Positions 50,155 through 60,493 of a DNA stretch of 64,000 nt are shown here, piece after piece; the stretch's first letter is position 1; each line of letters begins with the position of its first letter. Both the position numbers and the translations under genes were made by a program. The stretch is taken from assembly GCF_000479045.1 (NCBI RefSeq), contig NZ_KI518200.1, positions 62,001 through 126,000 of the forward strand. The letters run 5' to 3'. The notes under the pieces were generated by a model. That model searched no databases, was not told the origin of the DNA, and was given only the letters and a program-made list of their open reading frames with translations. The DNA is from Cetobacterium somerae ATCC BAA-474. Lineage in GTDB: Bacteria; Fusobacteriota; Fusobacteriia; Fusobacteriales; Fusobacteriaceae.

Positions 50155-51501
50155 ATGTTTAATTTAGAAGAATTTTTATTAATGAGAGAAAAAAGAGTAG
50201 AGATTCAAAATGAAGTTATTGAAAATTTTAAAAATCCCATTTTAGTTTTGAGAGCTAACTATCCTGGAGAGGAAAAAAATAGTTTTGTTGCTAAATATAT
50301 TGTTGAAATTATAAAGGATGAAATTCTAGAAATTTTCAATTCACAAATTATATATTCAAAAAAAATTGAATCTATCGAAGGGCCTACATATATATATTCA
50401 ATTAATTATTCTGGTAAAAATATAAAAAAAATTGCTATGGAGATTGAAGAATCTCATATTTTAGGTCGATGTGTTGATATTGATGTTTTCGATAATAACG
50501 GTTATCCATTTTCTAGAAAAGACTTTGGTGGAGAAAAAAGACAATGTCTTCTTTGCAATGATATGGCCTTTGTTTGTACTAGAACTAAAAAACATACCCA
50601 AAAAGATGTTCAAATAGCTATTGAAAAGAGACTAGAAGAATACTTAAATTCTGAGCGTAATAAAATTGAGATAATGGACAGTTTCTCAAATCTAGCATTA
50701 AAATCAATTATCTTAGAAGTTTCTGCTTCACCATCTTTTGGATTAGTTTCACCTCATACTAACGGTTCTCATGAAGATATGGATTTTTTCACCTTTATTG
50801 ACAGTGGATTTTCTTTAAATAGTTACTTTAAAAAAGTTGTAAATGCGGGGTATTCGCCCTTATCAGTTGATTTAATTTTTAAGAAAATAAGATTTATGGG
50901 AAAAGTTGCTGAAAATGATATGTTTTTAGCTACTCATAACGTTAATACACATAAGGGAATGATTTTCTTAATGGGTATTACTGCCGCTTTAAGTGCTAAA
51001 GCAAAGTATGAAAATTTATTATTTAATGATATCTCATCACTAATAAAAGACATGTGTCGAGATATTTTAAAAGACTTTAATGATATTCATAAAAAATCTT
51101 CTCTTACTCATGGAGAGAAATTATATATTAAACATGGCGTAGTTGGTGTAAGAGGAATTGTAAAAAATGGTTTAGATATTATTTTTAATAACTCCGTTGA
51201 AATTTTTGAAAAATCTTTAGTTTCTGGCGAGCATATTAACTCTGCAATGATTAGAACTCTTATATTTTTAATGAGTAATTTAGAAGATACAACCATTTTA
51301 CACAGACACGATATTGAAATTCTAAATTTTGTAAAACTTAAAGCTAAAGATTTACATTTAAAATTTGATAATAACTCTTTAGATATAAACTTATTAACTG
51401 AAATTGAAAAAGAATTTATAGAAAAAAGAATTAGTCCAGGTGGAGCTGCTGACCTTCTTGCGATTACAATGTTTCTATACTTTATAAAACCATATTTTTA
51501 A
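50155..51501 (+). CDS. citXG: CitX-CitG fusion: citrate lyase prosthetic-group transferase and synthase
   Basis: 448 aa. The N-terminal half (about 1-160) is CitX-like: REKRVEIQNEVIENF, then GRCVDIDVFDNNGYPFSRK near 105 and RQCLLCNDMAFVCTRTKKHT near 130, as in holo-citrate lyase synthases. The C-terminal half (about 170-448) is CitG-like: SASPSFGLVSPHTNGSHEDMDF near 187, MGKVAENDMFLATHNVNTHKG near 245 and SPGGAADLLAITMFLYF at the end. Together they make 2'-(5''-triphosphoribosyl)-3'-dephospho-CoA and attach it to citrate lyase gamma. Fused CitXG proteins are known. It is the last gene of this group and is followed by a terminator. Confidence 0.88.
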   Translation: MFNLEEFLLMREKRVEIQNEVIENFKNPILVLRANYPGEEKNSFVAKYIVEIIKDEILEIFNSQIIYSKKIESIEGPTYIYSINYSGKNIKKIAMEIEESHILGRCVDIDVFDNNGYPFSRKDFGGEKRQCLLCNDMAFVCTRTKKHTQKDVQIAIEKRLEEYLNSERNKIEIMDSFSNLALKSIILEVSASPSFGLVSPHTNGSHEDMDFFTFIDSGFSLNSYFKKVVNAGYSPLSVDLIFKKIRFMGKVAENDMFLATHNVNTHKGMIFLMGITAALSAKAKYENLLFNDISSLIKDMCRDILKDFNDIHKKSSLTHGEKLYIKHGVVGVRGIVKNGLDIIFNNSVEIFEKSLVSGEHINSAMIRTLIFLMSNLEDTTILHRHDIEILNFVKLKAKDLHLKFDNNSLDINLLTEIEKEFIEKRISPGGAADLLAITMFLYFIKPYF

Positions 51502-51508
51502 GTTTTTT

Positions 51509-51540
51509 AAAGAGACTATTTATAAAAATAGTCTCTTTTT
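51509..51540. terminator. Bidirectional terminator between citXG and the Nudix gene
   Basis: AAAGAGACTATTT and AAATAGTCTCTTT form a 13-bp stem around a short A/T-rich loop, with five T following on the plus strand. The minus-strand Nudix gene ends a few bases away. Confidence 0.85.
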
Positions 51541-51546
51541 ATATAC

Positions 51547-52155
51547 CTATAAATATTTTATAGCTTCTTTTATAATCTCTGCTGTTAATCCCCATATAAC
51601 CTTATCTTCATAGATATAAATATAAACCTCTCTTGGAGAACTCTTCCAAGGTGTATGATACATTTTAGGTAAATTTAATTCCACTGCTGGAAATACAAAT
51701 TTCTCCCCATTTTCATAATAATAAGGCTTAGTTTCTACTTCTAATTTTTCAATTCTTGGAGAATTTTTTTTAAAGAAATCAACAGGAACTAAAAAACACC
51801 CTTCAACTTCATCTTCGTTTATTTTTAATTTCTTTAATTTTTTCTCTTCTATAATGCCTAAAAAAGCTTCTACCATTATCCCAGATGGTATAACTAATGT
51901 TCCTATTTTTCCTTTAACATCGACTTCATCTATACCAATCTCTTCTTTACACTCTCTTAATGCCGCTTCTAAACTAGTTTCACCCATTTCTATTTTTCCA
52001 CCTGGAAAAGATATATCTCCTCCTTGCCTTACTCCTCTAGCTCTTTTTTCAAATAAAAAATATTTCTTATCATTTTTTTCAATAACTAATGCTATCACAG
52101 CTGAATTAAAATATTTTTCCTTCCCAATTATTTTTTCTGTAAAATCTATATTCAT
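51547..52155 (-). CDS. Nudix hydrolase, CoA pyrophosphatase (NudL)-like
   Basis: 202 aa from ATG 52155, preceded by GAGGAGGGAGTTATA. The Nudix box is complete: G-x5-E-x7-R-E-x2-E-E-x-G (GKIEMGETSLEAALRECKEEIG). RARGVRQGGDISFPGG before it is the conserved lead-in of the CoA diphosphatase (NudL/YeaB) group. It would hydrolyse CoA or a similar nucleotide diphosphate derivative. Single gene on the minus strand, divergent from the fructose operon. Confidence 0.85.
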   Translation of the reverse strand: MNIDFTEKIIGKEKYFNSAVIALVIEKNDKKYFLFEKRARGVRQGGDISFPGGKIEMGETSLEAALRECKEEIGIDEVDVKGKIGTLVIPSGIMVEAFLGIIEEKKLKKLKINEDEVEGCFLVPVDFFKKNSPRIEKLEVETKPYYYENGEKFVFPAVELNLPKMYHTPWKSSPREVYIYIYEDKVIWGLTAEIIKEAIKYL

Positions 52156-52228
52156 TATAACTCCCTCCTCTAAATTTATTATAATCTTTATTTTATAAAA
52201 ATCCTTCATTTTTTTATTTTTGATTGTT

Positions 52229-52248
52229 TTTGAAAGAATTTGAAAGAA
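52229..52248 (+). repeat. Tandem 10-base repeat before fruR (operator candidate)
   Basis: TTTGAAAGAA occurs twice in direct contact (52229-52238 and 52239-52248). The region leads into a TTGATT and GATAAT pair near 52254-52280. DeoR-family fructose repressors bind such repeats in Firmicutes; this is an inference. Confidence 0.45.
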
Positions 52249-52306
52249 AATGATTGATTTTTATTTTACACTATGATAATATACTTTCTATAAAGGATGT
52301 GATTTT

Positions 52307-53050
52307 ATGTTGAATATAGAAAGAGAAAATTCTATTTTAGAACTTTTGAAACAAAAAGAGGTTATAAAAATCCAAGAAATCGTTGAATTTTTAAATATTT
52401 CAGAAGCTACTGCTCGAAGAGATTTAGCTTCTTTAGAAAAAAAAGAGCTTGTTAAAAGAGTTCACGGTGGAGCTATCTTAAATAACTCTTTAGATACTAC
52501 AAAGGATTTTAACATCCAATACAGAAGAAATCTTAATAGAGTGGAAAAAGAAAAAATTGCAAAATATGCCGCAAGTTTCATTAAGAGAGATTCCTATATT
52601 TTCTTAGATGCTGGAACAACAACTCTTTGTATGATTAAGTATTTGAAAAATCTTAATATTAAAGTTGTAACAAACGGATTAAATTTAATAGATGAGTTAG
52701 AAAAATATGAAATTGAAAGTTATTTAATAGGCGGTAAAATTAAAAGTAAAACTAGTTGTACTGTTGGATTTTCAGCAGCTCAATATATAAAAACTTTTAA
52801 TTTTCAATATGCTTTTATTGGTGTTAATGCTGTTACTTTAGATGGCTATAGCACACCTGACTTTGAAGAAGCTCTTATTAAAAGTGAAGCTATTAATAAA
52901 AGTACGGATACTTTTTTTCTTTGTGACCATTCAAAAATTGGAAAAAGTAGTTTTACTATTTTTTCTACTTTAGATAAAGGGACTTTAATTACAGATAAGC
53001 CACTTTCTAAAGAATATAAAAATATAGTAAAAGTGGAGGTAGTAAAATGA
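52307..53050 (+). CDS. fruR: DeoR-family transcriptional regulator of fructose utilisation
   Basis: 247 aa. The N-terminal HTH (residues 5-56, including EIVEFLNISEATARRDLASLEKKELVKRVHGGA) is the DeoR signature. The C-terminal sensor domain has FLDAGTTTLCMIKYL near 95, VVTNGLN near 117, YLIGGKIKSK near 135 and FLCDHSKIGKSSF near 205, the sugar-phosphate binding site. It probably senses fructose-1-phosphate and represses its own operon. FruK overlaps its stop by 4 bases (ATGA). Confidence 0.9.
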   Translation: MLNIERENSILELLKQKEVIKIQEIVEFLNISEATARRDLASLEKKELVKRVHGGAILNNSLDTTKDFNIQYRRNLNRVEKEKIAKYAASFIKRDSYIFLDAGTTTLCMIKYLKNLNIKVVTNGLNLIDELEKYEIESYLIGGKIKSKTSCTVGFSAAQYIKTFNFQYAFIGVNAVTLDGYSTPDFEEALIKSEAINKSTDTFFLCDHSKIGKSSFTIFSTLDKGTLITDKPLSKEYKNIVKVEVVK

Positions 53051-53961
53051 TATACACGTTAACTTTAAATCCTGCTTTAGATTATTTTTTATCCTTTGAT
53101 TCTTTTATCGAAGGAAATTTAAACACTCCTAAAGAAACGTATAAACTTCCTGGAGGAAAGGGGATCAATGTATCTAAAATTTTAAAAAATTTTAACACAG
53201 AATCAATTTGTTTAGGATTTATTGGTGGATTTACTGGAGAATTTATAAAAAATACTTTAAATCACGATGGTTTAAATACTAAGTTTTTTAATGTTGATGA
53301 AGATACTCGTATAAATATTAAAATAAATAATAATGGACTTGAAAGTGAAATTGCAGGCACTTCTCCTACAATTTCAAAAGAAAATCTTCAAGAGTTACTT
53401 AATTTTTTAAAAACTAATCTTAAAGCTAATGATATTTTAGCTCTATCTGGAAGTGTTCCATCTTCTTTACCTTCTAGTATATATGCTGATATTATTGAAA
53501 GCATTCCAAAGGATGTAAAAGTTATTTTAGATACTAGAGGTCTTCCTTTTGAAATTGCTTTAAAAAAAGGCGTATTTTTAATAAAACCAAACAAGGATGA
53601 AATCAATGAATTTTTTAACTCTAATTTTTCAACTACTGAAGAGTTAGTTGAAGCTGGTAAAAAATTACAAAAGATGGGAGCTAAAAATGTTTTAATCTCT
53701 TTAGGTTCTAAAGGATCTATTTTTATAACACAAAATGAAATTTTTATAAGTGGTGTTCCTAAAGGTACTCTTATTAGTTCAAATGGTTCTGGAGATTCAA
53801 TGATTGGTGGATTTATATATGGTCTTAACAAATCTTTATCTTTAAAAGAGTGTTATGAGATTGGAATTGCTTCTGGAAGTGCTACTGCTTTTTCTAAAGG
53901 ATTAGCAACTTTTAATACTATGACAAATTTATTAAAAGATATTAAAGTTATTAATTTATAA
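53047..53961 (+). CDS. fruK: 1-phosphofructokinase
   Basis: 304 aa. PfkB family: YTLTLNPALDYFL at the start, LPGGKGINVSKILKNF near residue 35, LALSGSVPSSLP near 128, and the C-terminal signature SNGSGDSMIGGFIYGL near 247 with the catalytic Asp. It phosphorylates fructose-1-phosphate, the product of FruA, to fructose-1,6-bisphosphate. It overlaps the fruR stop and is followed 14 bases later by fruA. Confidence 0.95.
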   Translation: MIYTLTLNPALDYFLSFDSFIEGNLNTPKETYKLPGGKGINVSKILKNFNTESICLGFIGGFTGEFIKNTLNHDGLNTKFFNVDEDTRINIKINNNGLESEIAGTSPTISKENLQELLNFLKTNLKANDILALSGSVPSSLPSSIYADIIESIPKDVKVILDTRGLPFEIALKKGVFLIKPNKDEINEFFNSNFSTTEELVEAGKKLQKMGAKNVLISLGSKGSIFITQNEIFISGVPKGTLISSNGSGDSMIGGFIYGLNKSLSLKECYEIGIASGSATAFSKGLATFNTMTNLLKDIKVINL

Positions 53962-53975
53962 ATGGGAGGAATATT

Positions 53976-55832
53976 ATGTTAGATAAAATGTTAGTAAAAG
54001 ATTGTATAAAATTAAATTTAAATGCTAAAAGTAAAATTGAAGTTATTGATGAACTTGTCGATGTTCTTTACAATGCTGGTAGACTTAATGATAAAGATGA
54101 ATTTAGAAAAACTATTTTAAATAGAGAGGAGCAAAGTTCTACTGGTTTAGAAGAAGGTATTGCTATCCCTCACGGAAAATCATCATCTGTTAAAATTCCT
54201 ACTGTTGCATTTGGACTTTCTAAAGAAGGAATTGATTATGATTCTTTAGATGGTGAGCCATCTAAATTATTTTTCATGATTGCTGCTCCCGCTGATGCTA
54301 CTGATTCACATATTGAAACATTATCTCAACTGACATCTCTTTTATTAGATGATGATATTAGAGAACAGCTTTTAAAAGTAAAAACAGAGCAAGAAGTTCT
54401 AGATATTCTTTTAAAAGAGGATAATGTAGGAGAAGAACTTGTCCCGCCTAAAGAGGAGGATAATGATTATCAAGTACTTGCAGTAACTGCTTGTCCAACT
54501 GGAATTGCTCACACATATATGGCCGCTGAAGCTTTAAACAAAAAAGCTAAAGAGATGGGAATTAAAATCAAAGTAGAAACTAATGGATCTACAGGAGTTA
54601 AAAACCACCTTACGGATGAAGAGATTAAAAATGCAAAAGGAATTATAATTGCTGCTGATAAAAATGTTGAAATGGCTAGATTTAACGGAAAGCATGTTGA
54701 AATTGTTGGAGTTAAAGAGGGAATTAAAAGACCTCAAGAGTTAATTCAAAAAGCTTTAGATCAAACTGCACCAGTGTATTCAAATAAAGAAACAAAAACA
54801 TCTTCTGGAACTAGTGAAAGAAAGGGATTCTATAAGCATTTAATGAGTGGGGTTTCTAATATGCTGCCATTCGTTGTTGGTGGAGGTATTTTAATTGCAA
54901 TATCTTTCATATTCGGTATAAAGGCATCTGATCCTACTGATCCAAGTTTTAGTCCAATCGCTAAACTTTTAATGGATATTGGTGGTGGAAATGCTTTCTT
55001 CTTAATGGTTCCAGTTCTTGCAGGATTTATAGGAATGAGTATTGCAGATAGACCTGGATTTGCTCCCGCTATGGTTGGAGGTTTAATTTCTGCTAATAAT
55101 GGTGGTGGTTTCCTTGGTGGTTTAGTTGGAGGTTTCCTTGGTGGTTATGTTATTCTATTCTTAAAAAAGGTATTCGCTAAACTTCCTGAAAAACTAGAAG
55201 GAATTAAGCCTGTTCTTTTATATCCTTTATTTGGAATTTTAATAACTGGTGTTCTTATGTATACTGTTGTTATATCTCCAGTTGCTGCTGTAAATGGTGG
55301 AATTACTAATTTCTTAAATTCTCTTGGTACTGGTAACCTTATCTTATTAGGAGCTATTGTTGGTGGTATGATGGCTATTGATATGGGAGGTCCTATCAAT
55401 AAAGCCGCTTTTACATTTGGTATTGCTGCTATTGCTGCTGGAAACTATTATCCACATGCTGCTGTTATGGCTGGTGGTATGACTCCACCTTTAGGAATCG
55501 CTTTAGCAACTACTTTCTTTAAAAATAAATTCTCTAAAGAGGAAAGAGAAGCTGGTTTAACTAACTATATAATGGGAGCATCTTTTATTACTGAGGGAGC
55601 TATTCCTTTTGCTGCTGCTGATCCAATTAGAGTTATTCCTAGTTGTGTTATAGGTTCTGCTCTAGCTGGTGGTCTATCAATGGCATTCAAATGTCAATTG
55701 CCTGCACCTCACGGTGGATTATTTGTTTTACCTATTATTACAAATCCAATGATGTATCTATTATCTGTTGTTATTGGTGCTTTTGTAACATGTATTTTAA
55801 TCGGTATAACTAAACCTACTAAAAATATATAA
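53976..55832 (+). CDS. fruA: Fructose PTS transporter, EIIABC
   Basis: 618 aa. IIA domain (about 1-145): STGLEEGIAIPHGKS with the phosphorylatable His. IIB domain (about 165-265): AVTACPTGIAHTYMAAEAL with the phosphorylatable Cys. IIC domain (about 285-618): about eight to ten membrane helices, including GGGILIAISFIFG, GRPGFAPAMVGGL-type and MGGPINKAAFTFG, which is typical of fructose-specific IIC. It imports fructose with phosphorylation at C1. All three domains are intact, A-B-C order. Confidence 0.95.
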   Translation: MLDKMLVKDCIKLNLNAKSKIEVIDELVDVLYNAGRLNDKDEFRKTILNREEQSSTGLEEGIAIPHGKSSSVKIPTVAFGLSKEGIDYDSLDGEPSKLFFMIAAPADATDSHIETLSQLTSLLLDDDIREQLLKVKTEQEVLDILLKEDNVGEELVPPKEEDNDYQVLAVTACPTGIAHTYMAAEALNKKAKEMGIKIKVETNGSTGVKNHLTDEEIKNAKGIIIAADKNVEMARFNGKHVEIVGVKEGIKRPQELIQKALDQTAPVYSNKETKTSSGTSERKGFYKHLMSGVSNMLPFVVGGGILIAISFIFGIKASDPTDPSFSPIAKLLMDIGGGNAFFLMVPVLAGFIGMSIADRPGFAPAMVGGLISANNGGGFLGGLVGGFLGGYVILFLKKVFAKLPEKLEGIKPVLLYPLFGILITGVLMYTVVISPVAAVNGGITNFLNSLGTGNLILLGAIVGGMMAIDMGGPINKAAFTFGIAAIAAGNYYPHAAVMAGGMTPPLGIALATTFFKNKFSKEEREAGLTNYIMGASFITEGAIPFAAADPIRVIPSCVIGSALAGGLSMAFKCQLPAPHGGLFVLPIITNPMMYLLSVVIGAFVTCILIGITKPTKNI

Positions 55833-55844
55833 CTTATTGAGTTT

Positions 55845-55870
55845 AAAGGGGTTATTATAACCCCTTTTTT
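55845..55870 (+). terminator. Intrinsic terminator after fruA
   Basis: AAAGGGGTTATTATAACCCCTTTTTT forms a near-perfect 10-bp palindrome with a T-run, 12 bases after the fruA stop. It separates the fructose operon from glpP. Confidence 0.88.
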
Positions 55871-55909
55871 ATTTTTTTGTCAAATTTAAAAAATTAACTG
55901 TTATTTAAC

Positions 55910-55937
55910 TTGACATTTAAAATTAATATAGTATACT
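55910..55937 (+). promoter_or_regulatory. Sigma70-type promoter of glpP
   Basis: A perfect TTGACA (55910-55915), a 16-base spacer and TATACT (55932-55937), about 30 bases before glpP. Confidence 0.6.
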
Positions 55938-55968
55938 TAATATTGATAAGAGACAAAAGGAGATCAAA

Positions 55969-56535
55969 ATGAACTCAAATTTTGAAAAGATTTTAATCAA
56001 AAATAACAAGATACTTGCTGTAAAGGACCTACAAACTTTAGAAAAAGCTCTTTTAAGCTCCTCTAAGATAATATTTCTTCTAAGTAGTGATATTTGCTCT
56101 ATTGAAGAAACTACTCGTCTTATCAAAGCAAGTGGAAAACTATGCTTTATACACCTTGATATGATTCAAGGCTTAAATACTAAAGATAATTCTGCTATTG
56201 ACTATTTGAAAGATAATACTTTTGCAGATGGAGTCATAACTACAAAATCTCAAGTAGCTAAATATGCACATAAAATTGGCTTTTTAGTTATTATGAGGTG
56301 TTTCTTAATAGACTCTTTATCTTTAACTACTACTGAAAAACTTTTTAATGAAACATATATCGATGCAATTGAAATTCTACCTGGAGTTATGCCTAAAATT
56401 ATTGAACAAATTTCAAAGCAAAGCTCTATTCCAATTATTGCTGGTGGACTTATCTCCGATCATGAAGATGTCAATCTAGCTTTAAAAAGCGGAGCTGTAG
56501 CTATATCTACAACAAAACTAAATATTATAAATTAG
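55969..56535 (+). CDS. glpP: Glycerol uptake operon antiterminator GlpP
   Basis: 188 aa, standard for the family. Beta/alpha barrel-like regulator with IFLLSSDICSIEETTRLIKASGK near residue 35, FIHLDMIQGLN near 63, FADGVITTKSQVAKYA near 82, IEILPGVMPKII near 137 and IPIIAGGLISDHEDV near 158. In Bacillus, GlpP with glycerol-3-phosphate binds leader mRNA and prevents termination. Two terminators inside this regulon, before glpF and before the dehydrogenase genes, are the expected targets. The site AAAAGGAGATCAAA precedes the ATG. Confidence 0.93.
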   Translation: MNSNFEKILIKNNKILAVKDLQTLEKALLSSSKIIFLLSSDICSIEETTRLIKASGKLCFIHLDMIQGLNTKDNSAIDYLKDNTFADGVITTKSQVAKYAHKIGFLVIMRCFLIDSLSLTTTEKLFNETYIDAIEILPGVMPKIIEQISKQSSIPIIAGGLISDHEDVNLALKSGAVAISTTKLNIIN

Positions 56536-56536
56536 T

Positions 56537-56613
56537 TTAGCTAGAGATATTAGAGAAGCTATTCAATTAAACAGAATTTCTTAAAATTCTCTTTTTTTGA
56601 ATAGCTTTTTTTT
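56537..56613 (+). terminator. glpF leader: shared motif and attenuator terminator (GlpP target candidate)
   Basis: TTAGCTAGAGAT (56537-56548) lies just after the glpP stop. The terminator AAGCTATTCAA (56556-56566) pairs with TTGAATAGCTT (56597-56607), with an inner GAATTT/AAATTC helix, and ends in eight T. The gene behind it, glpF, is glycerol-regulated in relatives. Confidence 0.75.
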
Positions 56614-56644
56614 AATATAAAAAAAATAAATATGGGAGGATATC

Positions 56645-57400
56645 ATGAATGTTTTTGTAGCTGAGTTTATAGGTACTGCAATTCTTGTTTTACTTGGTAA
56701 TGGTGTTGTTGCAAATGTGGTTTTAAACAAAAGTAAAGGAAACAACTCTGGATGGATTGTTATTACTACTGCTTGGGGTCTAGCTGTTATGACTGGAGCT
56801 TACTGCGTAGGATGGATTAGTGGTGCTCATCTTAACCCTGCTTTAACTATTGGATTTGCTGTTGCAGGTCTTTTCCCAGCTAACCTTGTTTTAGGTTATG
56901 TTGTTGCCCAAATTTTAGGAGCTATGTTTGGACAAATTTTTGTATATCTTACTTACAAAAGACATTATGACGAAACAACTGATACTGGAGCAATCTTAGG
57001 TTCTTTTTCTACAGGACCTGCTATTAGAGATTTAAAGTGGAACTTTGTAACAGAAGCTATCGGCACTTTTATGCTTGTTTTTGGACTATTAGCTATTGGT
57101 CATGTTAATAACCAAGCTTTCACTGCTACTTTACCAAATGGTGATATGGTTAGAGGATTTACTGGTATTTTAGGGCCGTTATTAGCTGGATTTTATGTAT
57201 GGAGTTTAGGTTTAAGTTTAGGTGGGCCTACTGGTTATGCTATTAACCCTGCTAGAGACTTAGGACCTAGAATTATGCACGCTATTTTACCTATTGCCAA
57301 TAAAGGAGATTCTGACTGGTCTTATGCTTGGGTACCTATTGCTGGTCCTATCGTAGGTGGTATTATCGGTGCTATTACTTTTGCAGCTCTTTTCAATTAA
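56645..57400 (+). CDS. glpF: Glycerol uptake facilitator (aquaglyceroporin)
   Basis: 251 aa, six membrane helices of the MIP family. Two pore signatures are present: SGAHLNPALTIGF (NPA near residue 63) and GYAINPARDLGPRI (NPAR near 200). The D residue after the second motif and the overall length are those of glycerol channels and not of water-only aquaporins. It follows the leader terminator and is 27 bases before glpK. Confidence 0.95.
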   Translation: MNVFVAEFIGTAILVLLGNGVVANVVLNKSKGNNSGWIVITTAWGLAVMTGAYCVGWISGAHLNPALTIGFAVAGLFPANLVLGYVVAQILGAMFGQIFVYLTYKRHYDETTDTGAILGSFSTGPAIRDLKWNFVTEAIGTFMLVFGLLAIGHVNNQAFTATLPNGDMVRGFTGILGPLLAGFYVWSLGLSLGGPTGYAINPARDLGPRIMHAILPIANKGDSDWSYAWVPIAGPIVGGIIGAITFAALFN

Positions 57401-57415
57401 AATATAATAACTTAG

Positions 57416-58921
<1,506 letters not shown>

Positions 58922-58964
58922 TTTAAAAAAAAGTAGTATATTTAGATTAGATAAAAATTAAATA

Positions 58965-59039
58965 TTAGCAATAGAGATGAAGAGAGCTAAAAAGGTATTG
59001 GTGATTGTTATATCACCACCTTTTTCTGCTCTCTTTTTT
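58965..59039 (+). terminator. Leader of the G3P dehydrogenase genes: shared motif and attenuator terminator
   Basis: TTAGCAATAGAGAT (58965-58978) matches the motif before glpF. A nested hairpin follows: AGAGAGC (58981-58987) with GCTCTCT (59028-59034), AAAAAGGT with ACCTTTTT, and GGTGAT with ATCACC, ending in six T. No gene ends immediately upstream except glpK, 60 bases away, so it may serve as both glpK terminator and downstream attenuator. Confidence 0.75.
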
Positions 59040-59065
59040 GCTATTAAAAACTAGGAGGGTATTTT

Positions 59066-60493
59066 ATGTATGATATTTTAATCATTGGTGCTGGTATTAT
59101 TGGAACTGGTATCGCTAGAGAGCTTTCTAAATACAAATTAAAAGTTGCAGTTTTAGAAAAAGATACTGATGTAGCTAATGAAACTACTAAAGCTAACAGT
59201 GCAATTGTTCATGGAGGATACGACGCTAAAGAAGGTTCTCTTATGGCTAAATTAAATGTTTTAGGTAACTCTTTATATGAAGATTTATGCAATGAACTTT
59301 CTGTTCCTTTTAAACGTAATGGTTCCCTTGTATTAGCATTTAATGATGAAGAGGTTGAACATCTTAATGTACTTTACAACAGAGGTATCATAAATAAAGT
59401 TCCTGGCTTAGCTATTATCAACCAAGAGAAACTAAGAGAAATCGAACCAAATGTTGATGAAAAAGCTATTGCTGCACTACACTGCGCTTCTGCTGGAATT
59501 GTTTCACCTTGGGAGTTTGCTGAAGCCCTTATGGATAATGCTGTTGAAAATGGTGTTGAATTATTTTTAAATACAGAAGTTGAAAATATTGAAAAAACAG
59601 ATGACATTTTTCATATATATACAAACACAGGAGTTTTCCATGGAAAATATGTAATTAATTGTACTGGAGTTCACGCTGATATTATTCATAAAATGATTGC
59701 ACCTGAATCATTTAAAATATTACCAAGAAAAGGAGAATATTTTGTCTTAGATAAAAATCAAGGAAAAAGAGTAAATCAAACTGTTTTTCAATGTCCTTCT
59801 AAACTTGGAAAAGGAATACTTGTAACTCCAACAGTTCATGGAAATTTACTTGTTGGTCCTGATGCTCAAGATATTGATAACAGATACGATGTTTCTACAG
59901 CTACTGATAGACTTGAGTATATTAAATTCAAAGGAAGTCACTCTATAAAAGATATTAACTTTAGAGAAAATATTAGAACGTTTGCTGGAATTAGAGCAGA
60001 ATCAGATAGAGGCGATTTTATTGTTGAAGAATCATCTATTAAAGGCTTCTTTGATATTGCAGGAATAAAATCACCTGGATTATCTGCTGCACCTGCCATT
60101 GCTTTAGCAGCTATTGATTTATTGAAAGATAGTGGTGCTCATCTTATAAAAAAAGAGGATTTTGTTACACCTAGAAAGCATACTCTTTTCATGCATCTTT
60201 CACCTGAAGAAAAGGCTAAAAAAATTAAAGAGGATAATAGATTTGGTAGAATAATTTGTAGATGTGAAATGATTACTGAAGGTGAGATTGTTGAAGCAAT
60301 TCATAGACCTGTTAAGGCTACAACAATGGACGCAGTTAAAAGAAGATGTAGACCTGGCTCTGGTAGATGTCAAGGTGGTTTCTGTGGACCTAGAGTTCAA
60401 GAAATTATTGCTAGAGAGTTAAATAAAAATATTAAAGACGTTATCTTAGATAAAGCTAATTCTTATATTCTAATAGAGGAGTTGAAAAAATAA
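59066..60493 (+). CDS. FAD-dependent glycerol-3-phosphate dehydrogenase (GlpA/GlpO-like) with C-terminal [2Fe-2S] domain
   Basis: 475 aa. N-terminal FAD motif YDILIIGAGIIGTGIARELSKYKL, then ANSAIVHGGYDAKEGSL near residue 47, characteristic of DAO-fold glycerol-3-phosphate dehydrogenases. Near residue 400 a BFD-like domain begins: I-C-R-C-E, then R-R-C-R-P-G-x3-C-x4-C, a four-Cys [2Fe-2S] site. It oxidises glycerol-3-phosphate to dihydroxyacetone phosphate. Its stop overlaps the next gene's start region by one base. Strict L-2-hydroxyglutarate oxidases are a sister group; the glp context decides. Confidence 0.85.
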   Translation: MYDILIIGAGIIGTGIARELSKYKLKVAVLEKDTDVANETTKANSAIVHGGYDAKEGSLMAKLNVLGNSLYEDLCNELSVPFKRNGSLVLAFNDEEVEHLNVLYNRGIINKVPGLAIINQEKLREIEPNVDEKAIAALHCASAGIVSPWEFAEALMDNAVENGVELFLNTEVENIEKTDDIFHIYTNTGVFHGKYVINCTGVHADIIHKMIAPESFKILPRKGEYFVLDKNQGKRVNQTVFQCPSKLGKGILVTPTVHGNLLVGPDAQDIDNRYDVSTATDRLEYIKFKGSHSIKDINFRENIRTFAGIRAESDRGDFIVEESSIKGFFDIAGIKSPGLSAAPAIALAAIDLLKDSGAHLIKKEDFVTPRKHTLFMHLSPEEKAKKIKEDNRFGRIICRCEMITEGEIVEAIHRPVKATTMDAVKRRCRPGSGRCQGGFCGPRVQEIIARELNKNIKDVILDKANSYILIEELKK

